NCBI GenBank assembly: GCA_900547565.1
Contig: URHI01000010.1
Coordinates: 1-28,271, forward strand
Direction: 5' to 3'
Source: an uncultured Eubacteriales bacterium
GTDB taxonomy: Bacteria > Bacillota > Clostridia > Oscillospirales > CAG-272
Length of the DNA: 28,271 nt
Made by a program: the position numbers and the translations under genes. The notes under the pieces were generated by a model, which saw only the letters and a list, made by a program, of their open reading frames with translations, made no database searches and was not told the origin of the DNA. Positions within the stretch are counted from its first letter, which is position 1. The number at the start of each line of letters is the position of its first letter. Below are positions 1-7,619 of the stretch, in pieces.

Positions 1-390
1 CTTGACCCGCTTGCAGACAAGCTGCTGCAGGTCACTGCATTGGTCTGTATGGCAGCCAAGGATGTATTGCCGGTGTGGCTGATTATTCCGTTTATATTAA
101 AAGAGGTAACCCAGATGGTCCTGGGGCTGCTGATGATAAAAAAGCGCAATGTTGTAGTCAAGAGCAGCTGGTACGGCAAGGCTGTGACGGTCATGATGTG
201 CGTTTCGGCGGTGATCGTGCTGCTGTTGGCCGACAGAATTGACAGCATACGGTTATATGTGGACATCATGTACATATTTATTCTGGCATGTACGCTGACA
301 GCCATTTTCCTTTACATTCGCAAATATATGAATGTAAAGGCTGAAGAAGAAATCAAAGTAACAAAGAGGGATAGAACTAAGACATGGTAA
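1..390 (+). CDS. CDP-alcohol phosphatidyltransferase, PgsA-like (5' truncated by window edge)
   Basis: This is the C-terminal part of a membrane enzyme that moves a phosphatidyl group from a CDP-lipid to an alcohol in phospholipid synthesis. The frame is open from base 1, so the true start lies outside the window. The visible protein opens with LDPLADKLLQ. That is the last part of the family signature (the final D-x3-D of the CDP-alcohol phosphotransferase motif), so the earlier catalytic aspartates are upstream. It is followed by a KEVTQ...SSWYGK region like the PgsA arm, then two hydrophobic segments and a charged tail ending at TAA 388-390. PgsA (phosphatidylglycerophosphate synthase) is the best guess, but phosphatidylserine or cardiolipin synthase relatives cannot be excluded without the N-terminus. 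Its last 7 bases overlap the next gene, so the two are probably cotranscribed and translationally coupled. Confidence 0.8.
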   Translation, partial: LDPLADKLLQVTALVCMAAKDVLPVWLIIPFILKEVTQMVLGLLMIKKRNVVVKSSWYGKAVTVMMCVSAVIVLLLADRIDSIRLYVDIMYIFILACTLTAIFLYIRKYMNVKAEEEIKVTKRDRTKTW

Positions 391-2696
391 TGTGTTCAAG
401 ATGCAAAAAGCGGGTCGCGGCTGTGTTCGTGACCAAAATGGAAAACGGTGAAAAAGTGTCCGAGGGACTTTGCCTGCGCTGTGCTAAAGAGCTTGGTCTG
501 CCGGTTGACAATATGCTGGGTGATATCATGGGTAAGCTGGGAGTTACTCCCGACCAGCTGGAAAACATGGAGGACGACGTCATGGGACTGCTCAATGGCG
601 GTGATGTTCTGCCATCCGACACCGACGACAGTGAGGACGGAGGCGCACCGGCAATAGACTTTCCCAAGCTATTCCGTGAGAGTGGGCTTATCCCCGATAA
701 AGAAAAGCAGGGGAACAGTGATACTAAAAACGATGCCAAGGATCAGACGTCAAAAAAGAATAAAAAACGCAAATTTTTAGACACTTATTGCAGAAATCTG
801 ACAGCTCTTGCGGCTGAAGGCAAGTTAGATCAGATCGTTGGGCGTCAGCGTGAGCTGGAGCGCGTGATACAGATTTTGTGTCGCCGCCAGAAAAATAATC
901 CTTGCCTTATTGGTGAGCCGGGTGTCGGTAAAACTGCAATTGCCGAGGCGCTGTCACAGCGCATAGCCGACGGTCAGGTACCCTACAAGCTGAAGGGCAA
1001 GGAGGTTTATCTGGTCGACCTGACCGCACTGGTGGCAGGAACGCAGTTCCGCGGACAGTTTGAGTCGAGAGTGCTGGGACTGCTGGGTGAAGTCAGAGAT
1101 GCAGGCAACATAATACTGTTCATCGATGAGGTACACAATATTGTGGGAGCCGGAGACGCCGAGGGCAGTATGAATGCCGCTAATATGCTCAAGCCGGCGC
1201 TGTCACGCGGTGAGGTGCAGGTGATCGGCGCAACAACGCTGACCGAATACCGTAAGTATATAGAAAAAGACACGGCGCTTGAGCGCCGCTTTCAGCCGGT
1301 GACGGTCAACGAGCCGTCGGTGACCGATACAATAGATATGCTCAGGGGGATCAAGCATTATTACGAGGATTTTCATATGGTGCATATTCCCGACGATATG
1401 CTGGAGCGTACAGTCCGCATGTCAGAACGCTATATCACCGACAGGTATCTTCCCGATAAGGCGATAGACCTGCTTGATGAGGCGGCATCTGCGCTTTCGC
1501 TCGGCAGTGCGGCGCTGAATGAGTCGTATGTACTGCGTGACAAAATGCTTGAGCTGAAGGAAAAGCGTGAAATGCTTGAAAATCAGCAGTCCGAAACCGG
1601 TGAATCTGACGAGCATCGCTTTGAACAGATCGCCAAAATAAAGGAAGAGGAGATCAAGCTCGCCGATACCATGAAGCAAAACGAGGCGCTGTGCCAGGCG
1701 GTTACGCTGGGAGAGGACGACCTTGCACGTGTTGTTGAGGTGTGGACGGGGATACCTGCGTCTTCAATAACTGAAAATGAATACGAGCGCATTGATAAGC
1801 TGGCAGAGCGGTTGCGACGGCATATAATCGGTCAGGACGAGGCGGTGGACGCCGTGACGCGTGCCATCAAGCGCAACCGGGCGGGGGTATCATATAAACG
1901 CAAGCCGGTGTCATTTATTTTCGCCGGTCCGACAGGAGTTGGCAAAACGGAACTTGTCAAAACGCTGGCGGCCGACCTGTTTGATTCACCCGAAACGCTT
2001 ATACGGCTTGATATGTCTGAATTTATGGAAAAGCACTCGGTATCGCGTATTATAGGTTCGCCTCCGGGATATGTCGGATACGATGAAGCGGGACAGCTGA
2101 CAGAGAAGATACGCCGCCGTCCGTATTCGGTCATACTGTTCGATGAAATCGAAAAAGCACATCCCGATGTACTCAATATCCTGCTTCAGATACTTGATGA
2201 CGGACGTATTACCGATGCTCACGGCAAGACCGTCAATTTTGAAAATACCGTGCTGGTCATGACTACGAACGCGGGATCTGACAGCGGTTCGGCGCTGGTC
2301 GGATTCTCCGAGGACGCAGGTGCCGCCGGCAAATCCAAGACGGAAAAAGCACTGTCTGCATTTTTGCGCCCCGAGTTTATCAACCGTGTCGATGAGATAA
2401 TAACTTTCCGCCAACTTACACAAGCCGATTTTGAAAAGATCGCAGTTATCATGCTGGATCAGTTGGCCGAGGCACTTCGCGATAAAAATATCACGCTGAA
2501 CTATAAGACGGAAGCAGTGGCTTTGATTGCGCATGAATCGTATTCGGCCAAGTACGGCGCACGGAATATGCGCAGGTATATTCAGAATCATGTTGAGGAT
2601 AAACTTGCCGAGCTTCTCATTGCGGATTACAGCCGCAGCTACACTCAGGCACTCATTTCCGCACAGGACGGTCAGCTGAAAATTACATGCATGTGA
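384..2696 (+). CDS. ClpE/ClpC-type AAA+ unfoldase with N-terminal zinc finger
   Basis: Hsp100 unfoldase of 770 residues that would feed substrates to ClpP in the cytoplasm. The N-terminus carries two CxxC pairs (C4/C7 and C30/C33), the McsA/ClpE-type zinc finger, in place of the double Clp N-domain of ClpC. A low-complexity acidic then lysine-rich linker (about 70-130) leads to AAA module 1: Walker A GEPGVGKT 177-184, Walker B ILFIDE 244-249 and ALERRF near 298-303. A charged middle segment (about 385-435) is probably coiled coil. AAA module 2 has Walker A GPTGVGKT 515-522, pore loop GYVGYD 562-567 and Walker B VILFDE 583-588. A VGF tripeptide (639-641) sits where ClpP-docking loops occur, so ClpP partnership is likely. 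ATG 384 is chosen because AAAGAGGG lies 13 nt upstream; ATG 390 would be further away. ctsR and mcsB are not adjacent. ClpE is the closest type, but I give no symbol because ClpC and ClpE grade into each other. Confidence 0.93.
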   Translation: MVMCSRCKKRVAAVFVTKMENGEKVSEGLCLRCAKELGLPVDNMLGDIMGKLGVTPDQLENMEDDVMGLLNGGDVLPSDTDDSEDGGAPAIDFPKLFRESGLIPDKEKQGNSDTKNDAKDQTSKKNKKRKFLDTYCRNLTALAAEGKLDQIVGRQRELERVIQILCRRQKNNPCLIGEPGVGKTAIAEALSQRIADGQVPYKLKGKEVYLVDLTALVAGTQFRGQFESRVLGLLGEVRDAGNIILFIDEVHNIVGAGDAEGSMNAANMLKPALSRGEVQVIGATTLTEYRKYIEKDTALERRFQPVTVNEPSVTDTIDMLRGIKHYYEDFHMVHIPDDMLERTVRMSERYITDRYLPDKAIDLLDEAASALSLGSAALNESYVLRDKMLELKEKREMLENQQSETGESDEHRFEQIAKIKEEEIKLADTMKQNEALCQAVTLGEDDLARVVEVWTGIPASSITENEYERIDKLAERLRRHIIGQDEAVDAVTRAIKRNRAGVSYKRKPVSFIFAGPTGVGKTELVKTLAADLFDSPETLIRLDMSEFMEKHSVSRIIGSPPGYVGYDEAGQLTEKIRRRPYSVILFDEIEKAHPDVLNILLQILDDGRITDAHGKTVNFENTVLVMTTNAGSDSGSALVGFSEDAGAAGKSKTEKALSAFLRPEFINRVDEIITFRQLTQADFEKIAVIMLDQLAEALRDKNITLNYKTEAVALIAHESYSAKYGARNMRRYIQNHVEDKLAELLIADYSRSYTQALISAQDGQLKITCM

Positions 2697-2735
2697 TTTA
2701 AAATGTAAATTTTTTGTGAACATTTCGCCTTACCA

Positions 2736-2764
2736 TTGCGTTATTTTGGAAATAGTGTTATAAT
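2736..2764 (+). promoter_or_regulatory. Promoter of rpsB-tsf (extended -10)
   Basis: A perfect -10 TATAAT (2759-2764) is preceded by TG-T, an extended -10. A weak -35 TTGCGT (2736-2741) lies at the ideal 17-bp spacing. The predicted start of transcription is near 2771, giving a leader of about 130 nt before rpsB. Confidence 0.75.
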
Positions 2765-2770
2765 ACGCTT

Positions 2771-2886
2771 TGTGCTGTCACGCGGTGGCAGTAGCAATAA
2801 AATACACACACATGGGTGTTAGCGTTGTCGGTGCCGTGCATTGTCTGCCGGTCAAGCCGCCCTATCCCATGTGGTGGAAAAAACCG
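2771..2886 (+). promoter_or_regulatory. Structured 5' leader of rpsB, possible S2 autoregulatory site
   Basis: Two foldable elements are visible in the untranslated leader. The first is a hairpin immediately after the predicted transcription start: CTGTCAC 2775-2781 with GTGGCAG 2785-2791, loop GCG, one G-U pair. The second is a long-range helix, CACATGGG 2809-2816 with CCCATGTG 2866-2873, 8 perfect pairs, enclosing a GC-rich 49-nt interior and ending 13 nt before the SD AAGGAGG at 2887-2893. S2 binds its own leader in some other bacteria; whether it does so here is inference. No terminator-like run of T is seen, so any control would be at translation. Confidence 0.45.
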
Positions 2887-2903
2887 AAGGAGGACATTTC
2901 AAA

Positions 2904-3653
2904 ATGTCAGTTATCTCAATCAAGCAGTTGCTTGAAGCCGGTGTTCATTTCGGACACCACACCAGAAGATGGAACCCCAAAATGGCCGAGTACATCTTCA
3001 CTGAAAGAAACGGTATCTACATCATTGACCTGCAGAAAACCGTTAAGAAGTTTGACGAGGCCTATATGTTCGTCAGAGAACTGTCCGCAAACGGCGGCAC
3101 ACTGCTGTTCGTGGGTACCAAAAAGCAGGCTGCAGATGCTATCAAGGAAGAGGCATCCCGTTGCGGTATGTACTATGTCAATGTAAGATGGCCGGGCGGC
3201 ATGCTCACCAACTTCAAGACGATCCGCCGCTCCATCGGCCGCTTGGAAAAGCTTGAAGCTATGCAGTCCGACGGCACTTTTGATCAGCTGCCCAAGAAGG
3301 AAGTTACTGCTAAGCAGAAGCAGATATTCAATCTTGAGAAGAACTACAGCGGTATCAAGAACATGGAAAAGCTTCCTGATGCAGTCTTCATCGTCGACCC
3401 CAAGAAGGAAAGAAATGCCGTTCTCGAAGCCAAGAAGCTGGGTATTCCCGTTATTGCTATCGTTGATACCAACTGCGATCCTGACGACGCCGATTACATC
3501 ATTCCCGGTAATGACGATGCTATCCGCGCCATCAGACTGATTTCCGCTACCCTGGCAGATGCCGTTATCGAGGGCAAGCAGGGTGAGCAGATCACCGAAG
3601 AGGCTCCCGCTGAGGCCGAGGCTGAAGCAGAGAAGGCCGCCGACGCTGAGTAA
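2904..3653 (+). CDS. rpsB: 30S ribosomal protein S2
   Basis: Small-subunit ribosomal protein uS2, 249 residues, the usual length. It begins MSVISIKQLLEAGVHFGH, and the S2 hallmarks follow: HTRRWNPKM, a GT-KKQA segment, NVRWPGGMLTNF and IVDTNCDPDDADYIIPGNDDA. The C-terminal tail is rich in Ala and Glu, as is common in Clostridia. ATG 2904 is chosen over an upstream in-frame TTG at 2841 because AAGGAGG (2887-2893) sits 10 nt before it and the family consensus begins here. Codon choice (AAG, ATC, GCC, CGC preferred) is that of a highly expressed gene. It is followed after 33 nt by tsf, the classic rpsB-tsf operon, with its own promoter and leader upstream. Confidence 0.98.
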   Translation: MSVISIKQLLEAGVHFGHHTRRWNPKMAEYIFTERNGIYIIDLQKTVKKFDEAYMFVRELSANGGTLLFVGTKKQAADAIKEEASRCGMYYVNVRWPGGMLTNFKTIRRSIGRLEKLEAMQSDGTFDQLPKKEVTAKQKQIFNLEKNYSGIKNMEKLPDAVFIVDPKKERNAVLEAKKLGIPVIAIVDTNCDPDDADYIIPGNDDAIRAIRLISATLADAVIEGKQGEQITEEAPAEAEAEAEKAADAE

Positions 3654-3686
3654 TCGACTTGAAATAATCGAAAGGAATTGAATAAA

Positions 3687-4616
3687 ATGGCTAATATAAC
3701 CGCTAAAGATGTTTCAGAGCTCCGCGCCAAGACAGGTCTTGGCATGATGGATTGCAAAAAGGCTCTGGTCGAGGCAGAGGGCGACGTCGAAAAGGCTATA
3801 AAGATCCTACGTGAAAAAGGCCTGGCTACCGCTGCCAAGAAGGAAAGCAGAATCGCCGCTGAGGGCCTTGTCGACTGCATGACCGAGGGCAATGTCACCG
3901 CTATGATCGAGGTCAACTCCGAGACCGACTTTGTTGCAAAGAACGCAAGCTTCAAGGAATTCGTCCGCGGCCTGCTGGCAACACTTATCGCCGGTAAGCC
4001 CGCTGATATGGATGCCTTCATGAAGATGCCCTTTAACGGCACGTCCATGACCGTTGAGGCTGCTCTCGTAGACAAGATCGCCGTTATCGGCGAGAAGATC
4101 TCCATTCGCCGCTTTGTTATAGTTGAGGGCGTGGTTTCCACCTATATTCACGGCATGGGTACTACCGGAGTTATCGTCAAGTTCGATGCTGACGATGCCG
4201 TAGTGGCTAACCCCGGATTCGCCGCCGCCAAGAATATTGCTCTCCAGATCGCTGCAGGTTCTCCTCCCACATACGTAACCAAAGAGGATGTCCCTGCTTC
4301 CGTTCTTGAGGAAGAAAAGGCTATTATCAAGACTCAGATGGCCAACGATCCCAAAATGGCCGGTAAGCCCGAAAAGGTGCTTGACGGTATCGTTATGGGC
4401 AAGCTGGGCAACTTCTACAAGGCAAACTGCCTGGTCGAACAGCCCTACGTCAAGGACGATAAGCTGACCGTCGGTCAGTATCTTAAGGCCTGTTCTAAGG
4501 AACTGGGCGGCAAGTTCAACGTTGTTGATTTCAAGATCTTCGAGAAGGGTGAAGGCCTGCAGAAGAGAGAAGACAACTTCGCTGAGGAAATTGCAAAGCT
4601 CACAGGCAAGCAGTAA
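3687..4616 (+). CDS. tsf: Translation elongation factor Ts
   Basis: EF-Ts is the nucleotide exchange factor that releases GDP from EF-Tu during elongation. The 309-residue protein has the N-terminal UBA-like domain with the signature LRAKTGLGMMDCKKAL, then the core signature SETDFVAKN and the two dimerisation-domain repeats. ATG 3687 (MANITAKDVSEL) fits the family start and an AAAGGAAT SD at 3671-3678; the upstream in-frame TTG at 3678 overlaps the SD and is rejected. Codon bias matches rpsB. The gene is closed by a bulged GC hairpin near 4663-4690. Confidence 0.98.
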   Translation: MANITAKDVSELRAKTGLGMMDCKKALVEAEGDVEKAIKILREKGLATAAKKESRIAAEGLVDCMTEGNVTAMIEVNSETDFVAKNASFKEFVRGLLATLIAGKPADMDAFMKMPFNGTSMTVEAALVDKIAVIGEKISIRRFVIVEGVVSTYIHGMGTTGVIVKFDADDAVVANPGFAAAKNIALQIAAGSPPTYVTKEDVPASVLEEEKAIIKTQMANDPKMAGKPEKVLDGIVMGKLGNFYKANCLVEQPYVKDDKLTVGQYLKACSKELGGKFNVVDFKIFEKGEGLQKREDNFAEEIAKLTGKQ

Positions 4617-4662
4617 TCAAGCGGCTGTACCGAGCGTGTTCACCCGCTGATACGGCTATACA

Positions 4663-4694
4663 CCCCGGTCGGACGTATGTCCTGCCGGGGTTTT
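4663..4694 (+). terminator. Probable rho-independent terminator of rpsB-tsf
   Basis: CCCCGG (4663-4668) pairs with CCGGGG (4685-4690). An inner GGAC/GTCC helix is separated from it by a 2x2 mismatch and capped by a GTAT loop. Only TTTT-G follows, so termination may be partial. The downstream pseudouridine synthase may then receive read-through, since I see no clear promoter of its own. Confidence 0.6.
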
Positions 4695-4726
4695 GTAAAA
4701 TCAAAAGATTCAGGAGAGCGGTGCGT

Positions 4727-5452
4727 ATGATGCGAATAGACAGGTTGCTGTCTGCATGCGGTGCGGCCAGCCGCAGTGAAGCCGGACGTGCTGCACGCGG
4801 GGGACGAATTACCGTCAATGGTGTTGCCGTGCGGGACGCGTCGGTCAACGTCGATCCGGAGCGGGATACTGTATGCCTTGACGGTGTGCCGGTGGTGTAC
4901 AGCCGGTTTGTGTATATCATGCTTAATAAGCCTGAGGGGTATATCAGTGCTACCGAGGACAGCCGCGCCCCTACCGTGCTTGAGCTGTTGTTGCCAGAGG
5001 TCAGCCGCCCGGGGCTGTTTCCGTGCGGCAGACTTGACAAAAACACGGTTGGTCTGATGCTGATTACCGACGATGGGGCGTTGGGACATAGGCTGCTGTC
5101 ACCGAGACGCCACGTCGAGAAAAAGTACCGGTTTGAGTGCCGTGATGAGGTGAGCGATGAGGACAGAGCCACACTTGAGAATGGCCTGCAGCTGGCGGAC
5201 GGCTATATGACCAAGCCCGCTTCGGTAGAGCTTGACGGTGGGCGCAAGAGCGGCATCATTACACTGCACGAGGGCAAATATCATCAGATAAAGCGCATGT
5301 TTGGTGCGGTCAGAGACAATCGCATAACTTATCTTGAACGCATCAGCTTCGGCCCGCTGACGCTCGATCCCACTCTTGCCCGCGGGAAGTGGAGATATCT
5401 TACCGACGGTGAGCTTGAAGATTTGAGGCGCGCCGGTGGCGGAGACGGCTGA
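4727..5452 (+). CDS. RsuA/RluB-family rRNA pseudouridine synthase
   Basis: Converts a specific uridine in ribosomal RNA to pseudouridine. The N-terminus is an S4 RNA-binding domain (MRIDRLLSACGAASRSEA, about 1-60). The synthase domain has the loop GRLDKNTVGLMLITDDG, whose Asp (about residue 104) is the expected catalytic nucleophile, then KKYRFEC and the KYHQIKRMF segment typical of this family. The length of 241 residues is normal. GGAGAG (4713-4718) favours ATG 4727, or 4730, over GTG 4721, which is too close to the SD. RsuA (16S) and RluB/RluE/RluF (23S) subtypes are not separable by eye, so the target base is left open. The gene ends just before a strong terminator. Confidence 0.9.
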   Translation: MMRIDRLLSACGAASRSEAGRAARGGRITVNGVAVRDASVNVDPERDTVCLDGVPVVYSRFVYIMLNKPEGYISATEDSRAPTVLELLLPEVSRPGLFPCGRLDKNTVGLMLITDDGALGHRLLSPRRHVEKKYRFECRDEVSDEDRATLENGLQLADGYMTKPASVELDGGRKSGIITLHEGKYHQIKRMFGAVRDNRITYLERISFGPLTLDPTLARGKWRYLTDGELEDLRRAGGGDG

Positions 5453-5506
5453 CAGTATGTGAGTTTTGCGTACGCGCGTTACCGGTCGATAAAACAGAAT
5501 ATATGA

Positions 5507-5538
5507 GCCGCTTCACTGCGTGGTGGGGCGGCATTTTT
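5507..5538 (+). terminator. Rho-independent terminator after the pseudouridine synthase
   Basis: GCCGCTTCAC (5507-5516) pairs with GTGGGGCGGC (5523-5532): 10 pairs including two G-U, with a 6-nt loop. ATTTTT (5533-5538) follows. It cleanly separates the upstream unit from the uvrB promoter 16 nt further on. Confidence 0.8.
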
Positions 5539-5553
5539 GATGACAAAATACGC

Positions 5554-5582
5554 TTTACAGACGGAAGATTTTGTGGTATAAT
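5554..5582 (+). promoter_or_regulatory. Promoter of uvrB-tex
   Basis: TTTACA (5554-5559), a 17-bp spacer and TATAAT (5577-5582) make 11 of 12 consensus bases at ideal spacing. The predicted start of transcription is near 5589, about 28 nt before the uvrB ATG. No clear Firmicutes LexA box (GAAC-N4-GTTC) overlaps it. Confidence 0.85.
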
Positions 5583-5616
5583 TGTAATACGAAAAGTACA
5601 TTCACGTGAGGTGCCC

Positions 5617-7605
5617 ATGCAACCGGGAAAATTTGTGCTTAAAAGTGAATATTCTCCCACGGGCGATCAGCCCGAAGCTATTGAACAGCTGATACGCGGT
5701 GTACGTGCCGGCGAACGTATGCAGACTCTGCTGGGTGTTACCGGCTCGGGCAAGACATTTACAATGGCAAACGTTATTGCCGCAATAAACCGTCCTACCC
5801 TTGTGCTTGCGCACAATAAGACGCTGGCGGCACAGCTGTGCTCCGAGTTCCGTGAATTCTTTCCGGACAACGCAGTTGAATATTTTGTGTCCTACTACGA
5901 TTATTACCAGCCCGAGGCATATATCCCCGGTAAGGACATGTACATTGAAAAGGACGCGCTTATAAACGACGAAATTGACCGGCTGCGGCACAGCGCAACG
6001 TCGGCGCTTTTTGAGCGGCGTGACGTGATAATCGTGGCAAGCGTGTCGTGTATATATTCGTTGGGTGATCCGGCTGAGTATTCCAGTCTTGTGCTGGCAC
6101 TGCGTCCCGGCATGCTTATGAGCCGCGACGAGCTTATAGCAAAGCTGGTGTCTATCAGCTATGACCGCAACGACATCAACTTTGTTCGTGACAAGTTCCG
6201 TGTGCGTGGCGATACGGTTGAGATATTTCCGGCGTCGAACGGAGATAAGGCGATACGGGTTGAGTTTTTCGGTGATGAGATAGAGCGTGTGTCTGAAATC
6301 AATGTGGTGACGGGAGAGCTGGTTCGTCTGCTCAGCTACGCCGCGGTTTATCCTGCAACGCATTACGCCGTGTCGGACGAAAAGCGAGAGGCGGCATTGC
6401 ATGAAATCGAAGCTGAAATGCACGAGCGCGTTGAATTCTTTCGGTCTGAAAATAAGCTGATCGAGGCACAGCGCATCGAGGAACGCGTTAAATATGACCT
6501 TGAAATGCTGCGAGAAATCGGCTTTTGTTCAGGCGTTGAAAACTACTCGCGTGTGTTGTCCGGGCGTGAACCCGGATCGACTCCGTACACGCTTATGGAT
6601 TATTTTCCAAAGGACTTTATACTGTTTGTCGATGAGTCGCATGTGACGCTGCCACAGGTCCGGGGAATGAGCGGCGGTGACACAGCGCGTAAAAAAAATC
6701 TTGTGGATTACGGTTTCCGGTTGCCGTCGGCATATGATAACCGTCCGCTGTATTTTGAAGAATTTGAGTCCAAGATCAATCAGGCAATATTTGTCAGTGC
6801 AACGCCTGCCGACTATGAGCGCGAGCATTCCGGGCAGATCGTGGAACAGATCATTCGCCCAACAGGATTGCTTGACCCGGAGGTCGAGGTGCGTCCTGTT
6901 GAGGGACAGGTTGACGATCTCATGGGAGAGATACGAAGCAGGACACGGGTCGGAGAACGTGTGCTTGTCACAACTTTGACAAAAAAAATGGCCGAGGATC
7001 TGACCGATTATCTTGAGTCCAACGGCATAAAGGTACGGTATATTCACTTCAATGTGGATACCATTGAGCGTATGGAGATAATCCGTGATCTCAGACTTGG
7101 CGTGTTTGATGTGCTGGTCGGTATCAACCTGCTTCGTGAAGGGCTGGATATCCCTGAGGTGTCACTGGTGGCCATACTTGATGCCGACAAGGAGGGCTTT
7201 CTTCGTGCCGAAACGTCGCTGATACAGACAATAGGCCGGGCGGCACGTAACGAACACGGCAAGGTCATTATGTACGCTGAACATATCACCGGCTCAATGG
7301 AACGGGCGCTCCGTGAAACGCGACGTCGGCGGGACATACAGTCGAGGTACAACGAGGAGCACGGAATAGTGCCGCACACCATTGTCAAGGGCGTGCGGGA
7401 TATTATAGATATCAGCGCATCGCCCGATGAAGAAATCAGGCACGCAGGCAAGGGTAAGAAGAAGGAAACGCACATGAGCGCCCGTGATCGAGAGGCACTC
7501 ATCGAGCGTCTTACCAAAGAGATGAAGGACGCTGCACGGCGGCTTGAATTCGAGCAGGCGGCCTATATCAGAGATAAAATAAAAGAATTGAAAGAAAATA
7601 AGTAA
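5617..7605 (+). CDS. uvrB: Excinuclease ABC subunit B
   Basis: UvrB is the helicase-fold damage-verification subunit of nucleotide excision repair; it takes DNA from UvrA and recruits UvrC. The protein has 662 residues, the usual size. Visible motifs are Walker A GVTGSGKT (40-47), the beta-hairpin segment YYDYYQPEAYIP (93-104) that inserts between DNA strands, the DESH box with LPQVRGM, and helicase motifs LREGLDIPEVSLV and QTIGRAARN. A C-terminal UVR domain (LEFEQAAYIRDKIKELK) binds UvrC. ATG 5617 is chosen because GAGG lies just upstream and the family starts here; the longer frame back to 5503 would run through the terminator and promoter. uvrA and uvrC are not in the window. tex follows after 14 nt. 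Confidence 0.98.
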   Translation: MQPGKFVLKSEYSPTGDQPEAIEQLIRGVRAGERMQTLLGVTGSGKTFTMANVIAAINRPTLVLAHNKTLAAQLCSEFREFFPDNAVEYFVSYYDYYQPEAYIPGKDMYIEKDALINDEIDRLRHSATSALFERRDVIIVASVSCIYSLGDPAEYSSLVLALRPGMLMSRDELIAKLVSISYDRNDINFVRDKFRVRGDTVEIFPASNGDKAIRVEFFGDEIERVSEINVVTGELVRLLSYAAVYPATHYAVSDEKREAALHEIEAEMHERVEFFRSENKLIEAQRIEERVKYDLEMLREIGFCSGVENYSRVLSGREPGSTPYTLMDYFPKDFILFVDESHVTLPQVRGMSGGDTARKKNLVDYGFRLPSAYDNRPLYFEEFESKINQAIFVSATPADYEREHSGQIVEQIIRPTGLLDPEVEVRPVEGQVDDLMGEIRSRTRVGERVLVTTLTKKMAEDLTDYLESNGIKVRYIHFNVDTIERMEIIRDLRLGVFDVLVGINLLREGLDIPEVSLVAILDADKEGFLRAETSLIQTIGRAARNEHGKVIMYAEHITGSMERALRETRRRRDIQSRYNEEHGIVPHTIVKGVRDIIDISASPDEEIRHAGKGKKKETHMSARDREALIERLTKEMKDAARRLEFEQAAYIRDKIKELKENK

Positions 7606-7619
7606 CGAGGAAAGCACAC

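Noticed and set aside
1986..2723. Long open frame of 245 codons on the minus strand
   Set aside because: It is antisense to the AAA2 module of the Clp unfoldase, has no SD or family motif, and its composition follows the mirror of the real gene.
2697..2735. Terminator after the Clp unfoldase (AAATGT...ACATTT)
   Set aside because: The inverted repeat is AT-only with a T-rich loop rather than a GC stem followed by T, so it is not a convincing intrinsic terminator.
2770..3186. Plus-strand frame of 138 codons starting in the rpsB leader
   Set aside because: It runs out of frame through rpsB and has no SD. Its opening part is the structured leader.
5503..5616. N-terminal extension of UvrB back to 5503
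   Set aside because: It would put the start inside a terminator stem and upstream of the promoter. GAGG and the family start both point to ATG 5617.
5583..5616. Possible LexA box near the uvrB start (CGAA...TTC)
   Set aside because: The half sites do not match GAAC-N4-GTTC in sequence or spacing.
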